This document shows, piece by piece, positions 63,335 through 64,000 of a DNA stretch of 64,000 nucleotides. How positions within the stretch are numbered: the stretch's first letter is position 1; each line of letters begins with the position of its first letter. Below the pieces are notes generated by a model. That model worked only from the letters and a program-made list of their open reading frames with translations. It searched no databases and had not been told where the DNA came from. The stretch covers positions 248,001 to 312,000 of the forward strand of contig NZ_FZOJ01000002.1 in NCBI RefSeq assembly GCF_900188145.1, in the 5' to 3' direction. The translations under genes were made by a program, and so were the position numbers. The stretch is from Anaerovirgula multivorans (GTDB lineage Bacteria; Bacillota; Clostridia; Peptostreptococcales; Natronincolaceae).

Positions 63335-64000
63335 TTACTTCACCAAGCTAGATATTGGATATTCCTTAGATAATTTCTTTGAAATATTTCTCAACTGCTG
63401 AACCTCTAATTTATAGGTTTCGGTCAATTCATTTGCATTTTTCGTACGACTTTCACAGGAAATCTTTTGGCCCTCCAACTTCATATAGTACTTTGCATTC
63501 ACTGGATACAATTGTTTTTCAATTAATGCACACATACTAAGAATATTTTGTAATTCAGAAGCCTTCTCTGGACTTTTATCCCAGTTATTACATAACCACA
63601 CATATAAATCAGGATGAAAATTTGCCATGACACCACTGTACCCGTTGGCTCCTATTTTTAAAGACGCTAACAGTGTTGCTGTATTTGCATTAAATAGCTT
63701 TAATCCAGTTCCCTTTGTTTTTATTAACTTCTCCTTTATGTTCTCTAAATCACAGCTAGTGTCTTTTAAAAAGGTAAACCTACCTGTTTCAGCACACCAT
63801 TTCATTAATTCAGAAGATAATACTCTTTTATATGGGTAAGGACATTCATAAAATCCAAGGGTAATCTCTTGCGGAATATCTTTTAGGAATTCTTCTAAAT
63901 TTGCTTTCCATATATCATCTGATTCATGCCTTGCAGCAAATCTGTTTGTAATTAGAACAACTGCTTCTATCCCGGTCTCAGCCATACGATTGACTTCTTC
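63335..64000 (-). CDS. DapA-family aldolase/lyase, C-terminal part
   Basis: At least 222 residues; the 5' end lies beyond the window, since the frame stays open to position 64000. It has C-P-Y-P (Tyr of the N-acetylneuraminate lyase/DHDPS fold) and the Schiff-base lysine in F-L-K-D-T. Because it is in the sugar/TTT operon rather than a lysine operon, a 2-keto-3-deoxy-sugar-acid aldolase role is more likely than dihydrodipicolinate synthase. It is probably the first or second gene of the operon. Confidence 0.85.
   Translation of the reverse strand, partial: EEVNRMAETGIEAVVLITNRFAARHESDDIWKANLEEFLKDIPQEITLGFYECPYPYKRVLSSELMKWCAETGRFTFLKDTSCDLENIKEKLIKTKGTGLKLFNANTATLLASLKIGANGYSGVMANFHPDLYVWLCNNWDKSPEKASELQNILSMCALIEKQLYPVNAKYYMKLEGQKISCESRTKNANELTETYKLEVQQLRNISKKLSKEYPISSLVK

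Overview
The window is low-G+C, mostly minus-strand DNA of an anaerobic, spore-former-type Firmicute of the class Clostridia. The combination of an arsenic/molybdenum-cofactor/Tat block, duplicated anaerobic glycerol-3-phosphate dehydrogenase clusters, T-box leaders, a PyrR leader and 2-hydroxyacyl-CoA dehydratase activase relatives resembles Alkaliphilus and relatives. That placement is an inference from gene content; there is no rRNA or marker in the window to fix it.

Region 1 (1-9.6 kb) is a metalloid block. It runs from an ArsR-type regulator, arsD, two separate half-size arsA genes and a thioredoxin-like gene with an in-frame UGA, through a metallophosphoesterase and a thioredoxin-type arsenate reductase (arsC), to a CmtR-like sensor. 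Next come two MoeA-type proteins, mobB, tatA, tatC and the start of a Tat-exported molybdopterin oxidoreductase (a candidate respiratory arsenate reductase). The UGA sits in an S-C-G-U-G motif and is followed directly by a SECIS-like hairpin, so the gene is almost certainly a selenoprotein that a standard gene finder would truncate. No arsenite permease is present in the window.

Region 2 (9.7-16.2 kb) holds a ZnuABC-type metal transporter, a membrane diguanylate cyclase and a flotillin/NfeD-like pair. Region 3 (16.5-20.9 kb) is a clearly more G+C-rich, horizontally acquired island: a TetR regulator divergent from a two-gene ABC exporter, next to a frameshifted radical-SAM remnant.

Region 4 (21.4-35.5 kb) is glycerol metabolism. 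A complete set (glpP, glpF, glpK, glpA, a GlpB-like flavoprotein, DUF1667 and a sigma-54 activator) lies on the minus strand. A second, decaying copy (glpP2, a glpA2 with a large internal deletion, glpB2, DUF1667) follows. Both glpA copies are preceded by the same kind of hairpin terminator, the expected target of the GlpP antiterminator. A stand-alone trpB with a tryptophan T-box sits between the two copies.

Region 5 (35.9-50.8 kb) has a split activase/dehydratase-like set, cardiolipin synthase, an MFS exporter, an isoleucine-type T-box with threonine deaminase, a transposase remnant, an M20 amidohydrolase, glyA, a cupin-PocR sensor kinase with an AraC-type response regulator that appears to start at ATT, and broken remnants of an ATP-NAD kinase and of gcvPB. 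Region 6 (51-64 kb) has a PocR-MCP receptor with CheW, an ADP-ribosylglycohydrolase-TPR fusion, pyrBI behind two PyrR sites, and a sugar cluster (araB, fucI, IclR, tripartite tricarboxylate-type transporter, DapA-family enzyme).

Between 31.5 and 42.2 kb the intergenic gaps hold five copies of an undescribed palindromic element. Their terminal arms covary between copies and two copies carry insertions in the apical loop. A separate hairpin repeat also occurs at 13.7 kb, in the leader of the diguanylate cyclase gene.
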